Of a stretch of DNA of 64,000 nt, positions 8,351 through 17,991 are shown one piece after another. Under the pieces are notes generated by a model that was not told the origin of the DNA, searched no databases, and saw nothing but the letters and a program-made list of their open reading frames with translations. Position 1 is the first letter of the stretch. The number at the start of each line of letters is the position of its first letter. This DNA is from an uncultured Bacteroidales bacterium (GTDB lineage: Bacteria; Bacteroidota; Bacteroidia; Bacteroidales; UBA11471), in NCBI GenBank assembly GCA_947625885.1, contig CANQQA010000007.1, positions 1-64,000 on the forward strand, read 5' to 3'. A program made the position numbers and the translations under genes.

Positions 8351-9481
8351 ATGGCGGGACTTTATCTGCATATTCCTTTTTGCCGCACGCGCTGCATCTA
8401 CTGCGACTTCTACTCCACTGTCGGAGAGGCGGTACAGGAGCGGTATGTCGACGCGCTGCTGCGGGAATGGGAGCTGCGGCGCAACGAACTGGCAGGCGAA
8501 AAGGTGAATACGATATATCTTGGAGGCGGCACGCCGTCGCAACTGTCGCCGGCATGGCTGCACCGGCTTTTCGACGGATTGGGTCGCGACATCGACTACA
8601 CCGCGTGTCGGGAAATCACCTTTGAAGCCAACCCCGACGATATGACTGCCGCCTACGCAGAGGCGTTGGCATCGCTGCCCATCGACCGCATCAGCATGGG
8701 AGTACAGAGTTTTTCCGACGACGATTTGCGCTTCCTGCGACGACGCCACACGGCAGCGCAAGCCATTACGGCAGTGGAGAACTGCCGCCGTGCGGGATTC
8801 GGACGCATCAGCATCGACCTCATATACGGGCTTCCGCACCAAACGCCCGCCTCGTGGGACGCCAACCTGCGGCAGGCGCTTGCGCTCGATTTGCCGCACC
8901 TCTCTGCATATAATCTTATTTACGAGGAAGGGACTCCGCTCGACCGACTGCGGCACGCAGGCGAAGTGCAGGAATGCGACGACACGCTTTCGCTGCGACT
9001 GTTCGAGCAGCTGCGCGACACACTCACCGCTGCCGGATATGAACAATATGAAATTTCCAACTTCGCCCGCAATGGAGCGTATGCCCTACACAACACCGCT
9101 TACTGGCAGGACGTACCCTATCTCGGACTCGGTGCGGCGGCACACAGCTACGATCGCAAATGCCGCCGCCGTAACATCGCCGACCTGCATCGCTACATCG
9201 CCGGAATAGAAGCGGGAGAAACGTGTTACGAGGAAGAACGGCTCGATGCCGATACGCGCTACAACGACCGCATCATCACCGCTCTGCGCACCATGTGGGG
9301 ACTCGACCTCGACGGCGTGGCTGCCGACTTCGGCGAAGAACGGCGGGCTTACTGCCTGCGCATGGCGGCGCCGCATCTACAAGCCGGATTGTGCGAATGC
9401 CGCGACAACCGACTCCGCATCACGCCGAAAGGGCTGTTCGTTTCCGACGGCATCATGGCAGACTTGCTCTACGTCAGCTGA
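8351..9481 (+). CDS. hemW: Radical SAM heme chaperone HemW
   Basis: Radical SAM protein of 376 residues. The 4Fe-4S cluster motif is CRTRCIYCDF near residues 11-20, with the HemW/HemN LHIPFC lead-in. A GGGTPS motif follows near residue 58 and the C-terminal HemN-type domain is present. The cluster motif is HemW-like (CxxxCxxC) and the protein is shorter than true oxygen-independent coproporphyrinogen III oxidase, so a heme-chaperone role is more likely than HemN activity. It converges with the DUF2490 gene, with only 13 nt between stops and no hairpin. Confidence 0.88.
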   Translation: MAGLYLHIPFCRTRCIYCDFYSTVGEAVQERYVDALLREWELRRNELAGEKVNTIYLGGGTPSQLSPAWLHRLFDGLGRDIDYTACREITFEANPDDMTAAYAEALASLPIDRISMGVQSFSDDDLRFLRRRHTAAQAITAVENCRRAGFGRISIDLIYGLPHQTPASWDANLRQALALDLPHLSAYNLIYEEGTPLDRLRHAGEVQECDDTLSLRLFEQLRDTLTAAGYEQYEISNFARNGAYALHNTAYWQDVPYLGLGAAAHSYDRKCRRRNIADLHRYIAGIEAGETCYEEERLDADTRYNDRIITALRTMWGLDLDGVAADFGEERRAYCLRMAAPHLQAGLCECRDNRLRITPKGLFVSDGIMADLLYVS

Positions 9482-9494
9482 TGCCGACCCGACC

Positions 9495-10166
9495 TTATAA
9501 TTTGAATTTCACGCCTAGCCCTATCGACGAATAGAGCTGCTTTTTCTGCGTAAGCCGCTCGGAACGCCATTTCATTTCGAGCGACACCCGTTTGCCGGCG
9601 GCAAACGTGGTTCCCGCTTCGTAACGAATACGCTCCAAACCTGTCGTGCCGGTGGCATTATGCCCGTTCATCGACTCGAACATCTCCATCGAAACAAAGG
9701 GTTTCCAGCGGCACGAGGGCGAAATGATGCCGACGGCTTTCAGCTGCGTGCGCCACTTGTTGTTCGGCGTTCCTTTTGTCCAAGTCTGCTCGAATTTCGT
9801 CGAAAGCGACAGGGAGAGATGCGGCACGGCATAGCTTCCGACAAGACCTATTTGATACCGGTGCCTGTTGGTGTGATTCTTTTGATTGATAAAAGCATAA
9901 TAAGCCATCGCCTTGAAATATTTCGGTATCACGGTATAAGTGAGCGACGCCGACGGCATGATGCGTTCGTAACCCGTAAAATTGTCGTTCGTCCACAATT
10001 CGGCTTGTAGGGAAAGGTCGAGACGCGAAACGAGCGTTTTCTCCATACCGGCATTGAGCAAAAGCCCGTAATCGAAATCATACAGATAATCTTTTGCTTT
10101 TGCCGACATCGTGCCTAACAAAAAAGCCACAAGAAAAAACGCGCCCGAAAATTTCAATGTTTTCAT
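9495..10166 (-). CDS. DUF2490 outer-membrane-type protein
   Basis: 223 residues with a Sec signal peptide (about residues 1-24, ending SAKA). The rest is made of alternating aromatic beta strands (for example YFKAMAYYAFINQ) ending in hydrophobic-phosphate-of-C-terminus style GLGVKFKL. This fits the DUF2490 family, a predicted outer-membrane barrel common in Bacteroidota. The gene starts 9 nt after the rlmH stop, so the two are probably co-transcribed. Its function is unknown. Confidence 0.82.
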   Translation of the reverse strand: MKTLKFSGAFFLVAFLLGTMSAKAKDYLYDFDYGLLLNAGMEKTLVSRLDLSLQAELWTNDNFTGYERIMPSASLTYTVIPKYFKAMAYYAFINQKNHTNRHRYQIGLVGSYAVPHLSLSLSTKFEQTWTKGTPNNKWRTQLKAVGIISPSCRWKPFVSMEMFESMNGHNATGTTGLERIRYEAGTTFAAGKRVSLEMKWRSERLTQKKQLYSSIGLGVKFKL

Positions 10167-10175
10167 AATGCGAAG

Positions 10176-10649
10176 TTATTCGTGATGATAGGGTTCGTTG
10201 TTGAGAATGGTCATAGCCCGATAGAGCTGCTCCATAAAGATAAGGCGTACCATCTGGTGCGAGAAAGTCATTTTGGAAAGCGAGATTTTTTCCTGCGCCG
10301 CTTTATACACCCGCTCCGAAAAGCCGTAGGCACCGCCTGCCACGAAGACGAGCCGGCGCGGGGCGGCAAGCATTTTCTTGGAAATGTAATCGGCAAACTG
10401 CATCGAGGTGTATTCGCGCCCGTGCTCGTCGAGCAGCACTACGGCGTCGCCCTCGCCCAGCGACTTCAATATCGCCTCGCCTTCCCGTTCTTTCTGCTGT
10501 TCCGCGCTTAAACTTTTTGCGTTTTTCAGGTCGGGAATCACCGTCATTTCGAAATCGGCATAGTGTTTCAATCGCTCGCAATACTCGCCGATGCCGTCGG
10601 AAAATCCCGAACGCGCCGTCTTGCCGGTAACTAAAAAAACGATTTTCAT
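10176..10649 (-). CDS. rlmH: 23S rRNA (pseudouridine1915-N3)-methyltransferase RlmH
   Basis: SPOUT-class methyltransferase that methylates pseudouridine 1915 in helix 69 of assembled 70S ribosomes. The 157-residue length is normal. The family motifs LDEHGREY (about residue 73), FVAGGAYGF (about 103) and the C-terminal HQMVRLIFMEQLYRA are present and form the knotted SAM site. It is first in a two-gene minus-strand unit with the DUF2490 gene. Confidence 0.95.
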   Translation of the reverse strand: MKIVFLVTGKTARSGFSDGIGEYCERLKHYADFEMTVIPDLKNAKSLSAEQQKEREGEAILKSLGEGDAVVLLDEHGREYTSMQFADYISKKMLAAPRRLVFVAGGAYGFSERVYKAAQEKISLSKMTFSHQMVRLIFMEQLYRAMTILNNEPYHHE

Positions 10650-10672
10650 GCCGATGTTTCTACCTTATTTAT

Positions 10673-10680
10673 TATCTTTG
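10673..10680 (+). promoter_or_regulatory. Putative -7 box for nadC
   Basis: TATCTTTG on the plus strand, predicting a start site near 10687 and a leader of about 100 nt before nadC. It faces the rlmH -7 box 15 nt away (see findings). Confidence 0.4.
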
Positions 10681-10695
10681 CTTCTGTTTCGCGGA

Positions 10696-10726
10696 CAAAG
10701 ATATTACTTTTTCCCCTTATATTCAA
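10696..10726 (-). promoter_or_regulatory. Putative promoter for rlmH
   Basis: On the minus strand TTG (10726-10724), a 20-nt spacer and TATCTTTG (10703-10696). The predicted start lies about 40 nt before the rlmH ATG. Confidence 0.5.
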
Positions 10727-10784
10727 GCCGCTGACCGAAAACCGAATCATCGGTCGGCGCGTTTACCGATAAAAAACGACGTTT

Positions 10785-11633
10785 ATGAAAACACCCGACC
10801 AACTTATCGACGCTCTTATCGAGCTGGCTTTTGCCGAAGACATCGGCGACGGCGACCACACCACCCTCTGCTGCATACCCGAAACGGAAACGGGACGTTC
10901 CAAACTCCTTATAAAAGAGGAAGGCATTTTGGCGGGCGTGAATATGGCACGGCGCGTGTTCGCCGCATTCGACCCCGAATTGCAAATGGACGTATTCCTC
11001 GAAGACGGCACGCACGTGATGCCGGGCGACGTGGCTTTCGTGGTCAGCGGCAAGGTGCGGTCGCTGCTGCAAACCGAACGCCTCATGCTCAACATCATGC
11101 AGCGCATGAGCGGCATCGCCACCGTTACCCGCAAATATGCCGACCGGCTGGAAGGGCTCCATACCAAAGTGCTCGACACCCGCAAAACGACACCGGGTAT
11201 GCGTATGCTCGAAAAAGAGGCGGTGCGCATCGGCGGCGGCGTCAATCATCGAATAGGGCTGTTCGATATGATACTGCTCAAAGACAATCACATTGATTTC
11301 GCAGGCGGCATCGAAGCCGCCATAACCCGCTGCCATACCTATCTCGCCGAAAAAGGAAAAAACTTGAAAATAGAAATCGAAGTGCGCAATATGCAGGAAC
11401 TCGGCGAAGTGCTGCGCGTAGGCGGAGTAGACCGCATCATGCTCGACAACTTCACTCCCGAACTCACCCGCGCAGCGGTGGAGCGCATCGGCGGTCGCTA
11501 CGAAACGGAATCGTCGGGAGGCATTACCCTCGACACGCTGCGCGACTATGCCGAATGCGGCGTCGATTATATTTCGGTGGGGGCACTCACGCACTCGGTG
11601 AAAGGTCTCGACATGAGTTTCAAAGCCTGCTGA
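10785..11633 (+). CDS. nadC: Nicotinate-nucleotide pyrophosphorylase (carboxylating) NadC
   Basis: NadC converts quinolinate and PRPP to nicotinate mononucleotide in de novo NAD synthesis. The 282-residue protein carries the quinolinate-site signature DTRKTTPGMR (about residues 128-137), the GGGVNHR segment and LLKDNHI. nadA and nadB are not adjacent. The IMPACT-family gene begins 10 nt downstream and is probably in the same operon. Confidence 0.96.
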   Translation: MKTPDQLIDALIELAFAEDIGDGDHTTLCCIPETETGRSKLLIKEEGILAGVNMARRVFAAFDPELQMDVFLEDGTHVMPGDVAFVVSGKVRSLLQTERLMLNIMQRMSGIATVTRKYADRLEGLHTKVLDTRKTTPGMRMLEKEAVRIGGGVNHRIGLFDMILLKDNHIDFAGGIEAAITRCHTYLAEKGKNLKIEIEVRNMQELGEVLRVGGVDRIMLDNFTPELTRAAVERIGGRYETESSGGITLDTLRDYAECGVDYISVGALTHSVKGLDMSFKAC

Positions 11634-11643
11634 CACCTGCGCC

Positions 11644-12258
11644 ATGCCCGACGACACCTACCTCACCTTAGCCCGACCCGCCGAAGGGTCGTACAAAGAG
11701 AAGATGAGCAAATTCCTCGCCTTTGCCGTGCCGGTATCTTCGGCAGAGGAGGCGAAGCAGGTCGTTTCCGCCTATCAAAAACAATACTACGACGCCCGCC
11801 ACGTGTGTTGGGCATACATGGTGGGGGCTGCCCGCACCGAATTTCGCGCAAACGACAACGGCGAGCCTTCGGGTACGGCAGGAAAACCGATTCTGGGACA
11901 AATCAACTCTTTCGGGCTGACGGATATACTCATCGTCGTCGTGCGATACTTCGGAGGCATAAAGCTCGGCACAAGCGGATTGATAGAGGCTTACCGCACG
12001 GTGGCAGCCGAAGCGATACGCGCCGGCGAAATTGTCGAGCGCCTTGTCGAGGAGAGTGTGCAGATAGCGTTTGAATACCCTTTTATGAACGATGTCATGC
12101 GCGTGGTCAAAGACTCCGGAGCGACCGTTGTCGCACAAGATTTCACGCTCGACTGCTCCATGACGCTGCGCATACGCCGCTCGCAAATGCCGCACCTGCA
12201 AGAACGGCTCGGCAAAGTGGAATCGCTCCGTTTCGTCGAAAGCGAACCGACAAAATAA
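11644..12258 (+). CDS. yigZ: IMPACT/YigZ family protein
   Basis: 204-residue member of the IMPACT (UPF0029) family. The N-terminal signature is visible in DARHVCWAYMVG, DNGEPSGTAGKPIL and VVRYFGGIKLG (about residues 50-115), followed by a short C-terminal ferredoxin-like domain. The bacterial members have no settled biochemical role, although the eukaryotic homologue regulates translation through GCN1. It follows nadC after 10 nt. Confidence 0.88.
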   Translation: MPDDTYLTLARPAEGSYKEKMSKFLAFAVPVSSAEEAKQVVSAYQKQYYDARHVCWAYMVGAARTEFRANDNGEPSGTAGKPILGQINSFGLTDILIVVVRYFGGIKLGTSGLIEAYRTVAAEAIRAGEIVERLVEESVQIAFEYPFMNDVMRVVKDSGATVVAQDFTLDCSMTLRIRRSQMPHLQERLGKVESLRFVESEPTK

Positions 12259-12302
12259 CCGTTCTGCCCCCTTTACAAACAAAAAACGATACCAAAAGAA
12301 AA

Positions 12303-12328
12303 ACGGCTGCACCACAGGGTGCAGCCGT
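12303..12328 (-). terminator. Terminator downstream of mdh
   Basis: 11-bp stem ACGGCTGCACC / GGTGCAGCCGT with loop ACAG. On the minus strand it is followed by GTTTTTCTTTT, so it terminates mdh well. On the plus strand, after yigZ, the T run is weaker. Confidence 0.8.
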
Positions 12329-12351
12329 CGAATTATTTTCGGCTCTGAAAA

Positions 12352-13281
12352 TCAAAGATTAAGGGCGCCGTTGGTTTTACGCACGGCAGCGGCGCTTGCC
12401 TTGAAGAGCGCTTTTTCGGCATCGTTGAGTCTGAAATCCACGACTTTCTCCCAACCGGTACGACCCAGCACGACAGGAACGCCGACGCAGATGTCGCTCT
12501 CGCCGTATTCGCCTTCGAGATAAACGCTGCAAGAAACGACTTTCTTCTGGTCGTGAATAATCGACTCTACCACGTATGCCGTAGCGGCACCCGGAGCATA
12601 CCATGCCGACGTGCCGAGCAGCTTGGTGAGCGTTGCTCCGCCGACCATCGTGTCGGCAACCACTTTGTCGAGCGTTTCCTTGTCGAGCAGCTCGGTAACA
12701 GGCACACCTTTATAAGAAGCCAGACGGGTAAGCGGTATCATGGTCGTATCGCCGTGTCCGCCTATCACGATGCCCTCTATTTCATTGGGGTTGGCATTGA
12801 GGGCTTTGCTCAGGTAACATTTGAAGCGCGAGCTGTCGAGCGCACCGCCCATACCGATAATGCGGTTTTTGGGAAGTCCGCTCGTCTTTTGTATCAGGTA
12901 GGTCATCGTATCCATCGGGTTGCTGACGCAAACAATGATGGCGTTGGGCGAATGAGCCAAAACGCTTTCGGTTACCGACTTCACGATACCGGCATTCACG
13001 CCGATAAGTTCTTCACGCGTCATGCCCGGCTTGCGGGGAATGCCCGAAGTAATGACAACGACGTCGGAACCTGCGGTTTTGGTATAATCATTGGTTATGC
13101 CGCTGATGCGGGAATCGAATCCGAGCAGCGTGGTCGTCTGCGTCATATCGAGCGCCTTGCCTTCGGAAACGCCTTCTTTAATATCCAGCAATACGATTTC
13201 GTCGGCAACCTCTTTGAATGCCAAAACATTGGCGCACGTTGCGCCTACATTGCCTGCACCTACGACTGTAATTTTCGTCAT
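12352..13281 (-). CDS. mdh: Malate dehydrogenase (LDH-like type)
   Basis: NAD-dependent malate dehydrogenase of 309 residues, interconverting malate and oxaloacetate in the cytoplasm. The dinucleotide motif is GAGNVG (residues 8-13). The substrate loop reads RKPGMTREEL; an Arg at the specificity position points to malate rather than lactate. The catalytic His is in IGGHGDTT (about residue 174). It diverges from gapA across a 359-nt promoter region. Confidence 0.95.
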   Translation of the reverse strand: MTKITVVGAGNVGATCANVLAFKEVADEIVLLDIKEGVSEGKALDMTQTTTLLGFDSRISGITNDYTKTAGSDVVVITSGIPRKPGMTREELIGVNAGIVKSVTESVLAHSPNAIIVCVSNPMDTMTYLIQKTSGLPKNRIIGMGGALDSSRFKCYLSKALNANPNEIEGIVIGGHGDTTMIPLTRLASYKGVPVTELLDKETLDKVVADTMVGGATLTKLLGTSAWYAPGAATAYVVESIIHDQKKVVSCSVYLEGEYGESDICVGVPVVLGRTGWEKVVDFRLNDAEKALFKASAAAVRKTNGALNL

Positions 13282-13331
13282 AATTCACAAATTAAATGTT
13301 ATACAATCTCTTTTTCCTAAAAAATCATCTG

Positions 13332-13339
13332 CAAAGGTA
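13332..13339 (-). promoter_or_regulatory. Putative -7 box for mdh
   Basis: Minus-strand TACCTTTG followed by CA, about 50 nt upstream of the mdh start. No perfect -33 element was seen. Confidence 0.5.
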
Positions 13340-13549
13340 TAATCCTTTTCTTTTCTGAAAAAATTTCCGCCTTTAATTTTGGTGAAAATCCGCCGATTAT
13401 TTTTATCGGAGTTTTTTTCCCTCCCTACGTGCAAGCAAATAGCAGTCGTTTTGCAAAGTGCGCCTATCAAAATAACATTTAATCTAAATTTTTTTCAATG
13501 AAGCAGAAGTTTTTATAACAAAATTGTATGAAAGAAAAGATAAAATAGC

Positions 13550-13557
13550 TACCTTTG
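13550..13557 (+). promoter_or_regulatory. Putative -7 box for gapA
   Basis: TACCTTTGCAC is a very typical Bacteroidota -7 region. A TTG lies 23 nt upstream, slightly farther than usual. The predicted leader is about 75 nt. Confidence 0.55.
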
Positions 13558-13604
13558 CACTCGAAAATCCGAAGAAATCTCTTTATACGAACAAAGGAAA
13601 ATAG

Positions 13605-14648
<1,044 letters not shown>

Positions 14649-14669
14649 TAGTTATTTTTTATATATGTG

Positions 14670-14706
14670 TACCGGCTGCTCCGCAAGGACAGCCGGTATT
14701 TTTTTT
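14670..14706 (+). terminator. Intrinsic terminator of gapA
   Basis: Stem TACCGGCTG-(C bulge)-TCC closed by a GCAA tetraloop and GGA-CAGCCGGTA, followed by a run of eight T. This is a textbook rho-independent terminator for plus-strand transcription. Confidence 0.9.
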
Positions 14707-14718
14707 GACGGCACGCCG

Positions 14719-15054
14719 CTACGAATCGTCGTCATCGGTTTTCTGCGGAAAACAGGCACGGTAATTTTTCAGATAAGCATTAATCCACTGCTTCGCCTTT
14801 TCGCCGGCACGACGCATAGAACCGACGATGCGCAGCGGAGTGCAGTCGGCTGCCTCCACCTCGAAATCGAAATTCCGAATGTCCTCGCCTTTGTCGTCGA
14901 AATCCGCCCGACAGTAGAGCAGCAAAGGTGTACCGGCAAGCGTCGTTTCGTATTCGCTCCGATAGCGGCGGCACGTCAGGTCGTCGTAATCGAAATGAGC
15001 TATGAACTGCCCCACACACAACAGGGTAAGGTGTCGGGCATATAATTCCAACAT
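14719..15054 (-). CDS. Small hypothetical protein
   Basis: 111 residues with no signal peptide or membrane segment. It is acidic at the C-terminus (KTDDDDS) and contains KQWINAYLKNYRACF. I do not recognise the family. I prefer this strand over the overlapping 126-residue plus-strand ORF because the composition is more protein-like and the plus ORF begins inside the gapA terminator. A 14-bp inverted repeat lies 28 nt upstream of the start codon (separate entry). Confidence 0.6.
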   Translation of the reverse strand: MLELYARHLTLLCVGQFIAHFDYDDLTCRRYRSEYETTLAGTPLLLYCRADFDDKGEDIRNFDFEVEAADCTPLRIVGSMRRAGEKAKQWINAYLKNYRACFPQKTDDDDS

Positions 15055-15081
15055 CGTATTTTCCTCCTTTCTTTCTTCGAG

Positions 15082-15162
15082 GGGGAGTACGGCGCAACAC
15101 GAACTCCGGAGCCTCTCAATCTCCTCTTATTATCAACCAAAACAAACAGCGCCGTACTCCCC
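15082..15162. repeat. 14-bp perfect inverted repeat with 53-nt spacer
   Basis: GGGGAGTACGGCGC at 15082-15095 and its exact reverse complement GCGCCGTACTCCCC at 15149-15162. The 53-nt spacer contains the small palindrome CTCCGGAG. On the minus strand the stem ends about 28 nt before the small hypothetical gene. It may be a long-range RNA stem in that gene's leader. No TAnnTTTG promoter lies in the spacer in either direction. Confidence 0.7.
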
Positions 15163-15267
15163 TTGTCAAAAAATTCGATTGGTATAAAACCATACTACAA
15201 ATTGCAAACAAAAGAACCTCAAATACAAAATATTCCTAAAATAATAGGATATTCGAAATAGTTTTTC

Positions 15268-15275
15268 TATCTTTG
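15268..15275 (+). promoter_or_regulatory. Putative -7 box for the S24 repressor operon
   Basis: TATCTTTGCA, predicting a start site near 15282. This is downstream of the ORF-track start at 15273, which therefore cannot be the translation start. Confidence 0.5.
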
Positions 15276-15353
15276 CAACACAAAGCTATGGTAATATACC
15301 CACTTCTTCGTGCGATATTTATCAAAACGGCACAACCTCTCAAAAAAATTGAC

Positions 15354-16040
15354 ATGACAAATGAAGTGCTTATCGGTCGCATTCGCGAACTTATTCGCAT
15401 TCTGCAAGTTACGCAAAACGAATTTGCCGACCGCATCAAAACCGACCGTTCCAACTTTTCCAAACACATAAACGGCAAGCTGCCCATCAACGATTCGCTT
15501 ATCAATAAAATCGTCGTGGGGTTGGGCGTCTCCAAAGAATGGCTGCTCAACGGCACGGGCAACATATTCTACATGATGCCGCCGCAACACAGTTCGGCGC
15601 TGTCGCTGCCCGCATCTGCCATACGGCGCGATGCCGCCGCAGGAGCGAAAGTCTATGATGTAGACGTAACCGCCGGCAGCATGGGGCGCAGCATGATGTT
15701 TTCCAACGACCGGCTGATAGGGGTCATCGACGTGCCTTTCATCAGCCCCGATTGCAGCGTGGTGCGGGTGAGCGGCGACAGTATGCAGCCGGTCATCTGC
15801 AACGGCGATATGGTGGCGATACGCGAAGTGCGCAACGCCGACCTGATATTTTGGGGGCAAATCTACGTGATACTGCTCGAAGACTATCGTATGGTGAAAT
15901 ACATACGCAAGCACGCCGACCCGTCGATGGTGATTCTACGGAGCGCCAACACGGAGTACGACGACATAGAGATACGCAAAAGCGAGATAAAAGACCTGTT
16001 CGTCGTCGAGCACATTATCCGCTTCGACAGCCGCATGTAA
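15354..16040 (+). CDS. LexA-like HTH repressor with S24 peptidase domain
   Basis: 228 residues from the ATG at 15354, chosen because the putative promoter lies at 15268-15275. The N-terminal HTH (about residues 5-65) resembles XRE-type repressors (QNEFADRIKTDRSNFSKHI). The C-terminal S24 domain has the catalytic Ser in SGDSMQP and a general-base Lys in RMVKYI about 39 residues later. An Ala-Gly pair (VTAGSM) lies 35 residues before the Ser, the spacing seen at LexA/CI cleavage sites. trmB starts 3 nt after its stop and mrp follows. It may be an SOS-like or stress-responsive repressor; no operator is visible. Confidence 0.85.
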   Translation: MTNEVLIGRIRELIRILQVTQNEFADRIKTDRSNFSKHINGKLPINDSLINKIVVGLGVSKEWLLNGTGNIFYMMPPQHSSALSLPASAIRRDAAAGAKVYDVDVTAGSMGRSMMFSNDRLIGVIDVPFISPDCSVVRVSGDSMQPVICNGDMVAIREVRNADLIFWGQIYVILLEDYRMVKYIRKHADPSMVILRSANTEYDDIEIRKSEIKDLFVVEHIIRFDSRM

Positions 16041-16043
16041 ACC

Positions 16044-16802
16044 ATGGGAAAGAACAAGTTACAGAAATTCGACGACATGAACGGATACCCGCACGTATTC
16101 CAATATCCGTTTGCCGCCTTGCAGGAAAAAGGCTTTGCCATGCGGGGGCGCTGGAATGCCGACTTCTTCGGGAACGACGCTCCTATCGTACTCGAATTGG
16201 GCTGCGGCAAAGGCGAATACGCCGTAGGGCTGGCACGCAAATACCCGCAAAAGAATTTCATCGGCATCGACATAAAGGGGGCGCGTATGTGGACGGGCGC
16301 AAAAGCCTCGCTGCAAGAGGGATTGAAGAACGTCGCTTTTCTACGCATCTCGATAGAACTGCTCGACCGTTTTTTCGCGCCCGACGAGGTGTCGGAAATA
16401 TGGATTACCTTTCCCGACCCGCAGATGAAAAAAGTGCGGAAACGGCTTACCTCGACCCGCTTCATGGAACTGTATCGCCGCGTACTGCGTCCCGACGGCG
16501 TGATACATCTCAAATGCGACAGCCCTTTTCTCTATACCTACACCTGCGAAATGGTGAAAGCCAACCGGCTGCCCGTAAAGATGCAGACGAACGACCTTTA
16601 CCATTCGGGCATCGACGACGAAATATTGTCGATACGCACTTTCTACGAACAGCAGTGGCTCGAACGCGGCATGACGATAAAATACCTGCAATTCGTATGC
16701 GAACCCCGCGAAGTATGGACGGAGCCGGGCACGGAAATCGAATACGACACCTACCGCAGCTTCAACCGCAGCAAACGCAGCGCGGCGGCAAGCGGAAAAT
16801 AA
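16044..16802 (+). CDS. trmB: tRNA (guanine-N7-)-methyltransferase TrmB
   Basis: SAM-dependent enzyme that makes m7G46 in the tRNA variable loop. The 252-residue protein has the SAM motif [11 protein letters not shown] (about residues 50-60), [10 protein letters not shown], and the TrmB signature [10 protein letters not shown] (about residue 118). It is the middle gene of the S24-repressor/trmB/mrp run, with 3 nt upstream and 27 nt downstream spacing. Confidence 0.95.
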   Translation: MGKNKLQKFDDMNGYPHVFQYPFAALQEKGFAMRGRWNADFFGNDAPIVLELGCGKGEYAVGLARKYPQKNFIGIDIKGARMWTGAKASLQEGLKNVAFLRISIELLDRFFAPDEVSEIWITFPDPQMKKVRKRLTSTRFMELYRRVLRPDGVIHLKCDSPFLYTYTCEMVKANRLPVKMQTNDLYHSGIDDEILSIRTFYEQQWLERGMTIKYLQFVCEPREVWTEPGTEIEYDTYRSFNRSKRSAAASGK

Positions 16803-16829
16803 CGACACCTTCAACAAACGACAAATAAA

Positions 16830-17936
16830 ATGACGATTTATCCCAAATTGATTCTCGACGCACTGGCAACGGTGCGTTATCCGGGCAGCGGAAAAGACCT
16901 CGTTGCCGCAGGCATGGTGGGCGAAGATATACGCATCGACGGAAACAAAGTTTCGTTTTCTCTCATCTTCGAGCGGGAGAACGACCCGTTCCACAAGTCG
17001 GTGGTAAAAGCGGCGGAAACCGCCATTCTCACCTACGTGGGCGCCGACGTGGATATAAAAGGAAATATCCGCGAACAGTTCCGGAAACAACAGGCTCCCG
17101 CCCCCGACAAACTGCTGCCGCAGGTGAAAAACATCATCGCCGTATCGTCGGGTAAAGGCGGCGTAGGCAAATCGACCGTAGCAGCGAATCTGGCGGTGGC
17201 ACTGGCAAAAGACGGTTATAAAGTGGGATTGCTTGACGCCGATATTTTCGGACCCTCGATGCCCAAAATGTTCGGGGTGGAAGATGCCCGCCCCTACGCA
17301 GAGGAGGTGGAGGGTCGCGAACTGATAATCCCGATTGAAAAATACGGAGTGAAGCTGCTCTCCATCGGCTTTTTCGTCAATGCCGACAGCGCGGTCGTGT
17401 GGCGCGGCGGCATGGCAAGCAACGCCCTGAAACAACTAATAGCCGACGCCGATTGGGGCGAACTCGACTATTTCGTCTTAGACCTCCCGCCCGGCACGAG
17501 CGATATACACCTTACTCTCATTCAGACGCTCGCCATTACCGGCGCCATCGTGGTATCGACCCCGCAGCAGGTGGCTCTGGCAGATGCCCGCAAAGGCATC
17601 GACCTGTTTACCAACGACAAAGTGAACGTGCCCGTGCTCGGACTGGTGGAGAACATGGCATGGTTCACTCCGGCGGAGCTGCCGCAGAACCGTTACTACC
17701 TGTTCGGAAAAGAGGGTGTGAAACGGTTGGCGGAAGAGATGAACGTCCCGCTGCTGGGGCAGATTCCCATTGTGCAGAGCATTTGCGACGGCGGCGACGG
17801 CGGACGACCGGTCGCCCTCGACGAGCGCACGCTCACCGGACAGGCTTTTGCCGACTTGGCACAACAGGTCGTGGAAGCCGTGCAGCGCCGCAACGACACG
17901 CAGCCGCCTACCCGCGTCGTCGAGACGCAAAAATAA
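16830..17936 (+). CDS. mrp: Mrp/ApbC family Fe-S cluster carrier ATPase
   Basis: P-loop ATPase of 368 residues that carries and delivers Fe-S clusters. An N-terminal DUF59/MIP18-like domain (about residues 1-85) precedes the deviant Walker A GKGGVGKST (about residue 108), LLDADIFGPSMPKMFG and DLPPGTSD. I do not see the C-terminal CxxC found in many Mrp proteins. It is last in the operon with the S24 repressor and trmB and is followed by a strong terminator. Confidence 0.92.
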   Translation: MTIYPKLILDALATVRYPGSGKDLVAAGMVGEDIRIDGNKVSFSLIFERENDPFHKSVVKAAETAILTYVGADVDIKGNIREQFRKQQAPAPDKLLPQVKNIIAVSSGKGGVGKSTVAANLAVALAKDGYKVGLLDADIFGPSMPKMFGVEDARPYAEEVEGRELIIPIEKYGVKLLSIGFFVNADSAVVWRGGMASNALKQLIADADWGELDYFVLDLPPGTSDIHLTLIQTLAITGAIVVSTPQQVALADARKGIDLFTNDKVNVPVLGLVENMAWFTPAELPQNRYYLFGKEGVKRLAEEMNVPLLGQIPIVQSICDGGDGGRPVALDERTLTGQAFADLAQQVVEAVQRRNDTQPPTRVVETQK

Positions 17937-17970
17937 GAAAAGAGCCGTTACCTGCGTAACGGCTCTTTTC
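17937..17970. terminator. Bidirectional terminator between mrp and purT
   Basis: 14-bp stem GAAAAGAGCCGTTA / TAACGGCTCTTTTC with loop CCTGCG, between the convergent ends of mrp and purT. T runs are present on both strands. Confidence 0.85.
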
Positions 17971-17991
17971 TTATCATAAACGTCCGACAAT

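Noticed and set aside
14665-15045. 126-codon plus-strand ORF
   Set aside because: It starts inside the gapA terminator and overlaps a more protein-like minus-strand ORF.
15082-15162. Invertible promoter (inverton)
   Set aside because: The repeat geometry is suggestive, but the spacer is only 53 nt and holds no TAnnTTTG box in either direction, and no invertase gene is nearby. Kept only as an inverted repeat.
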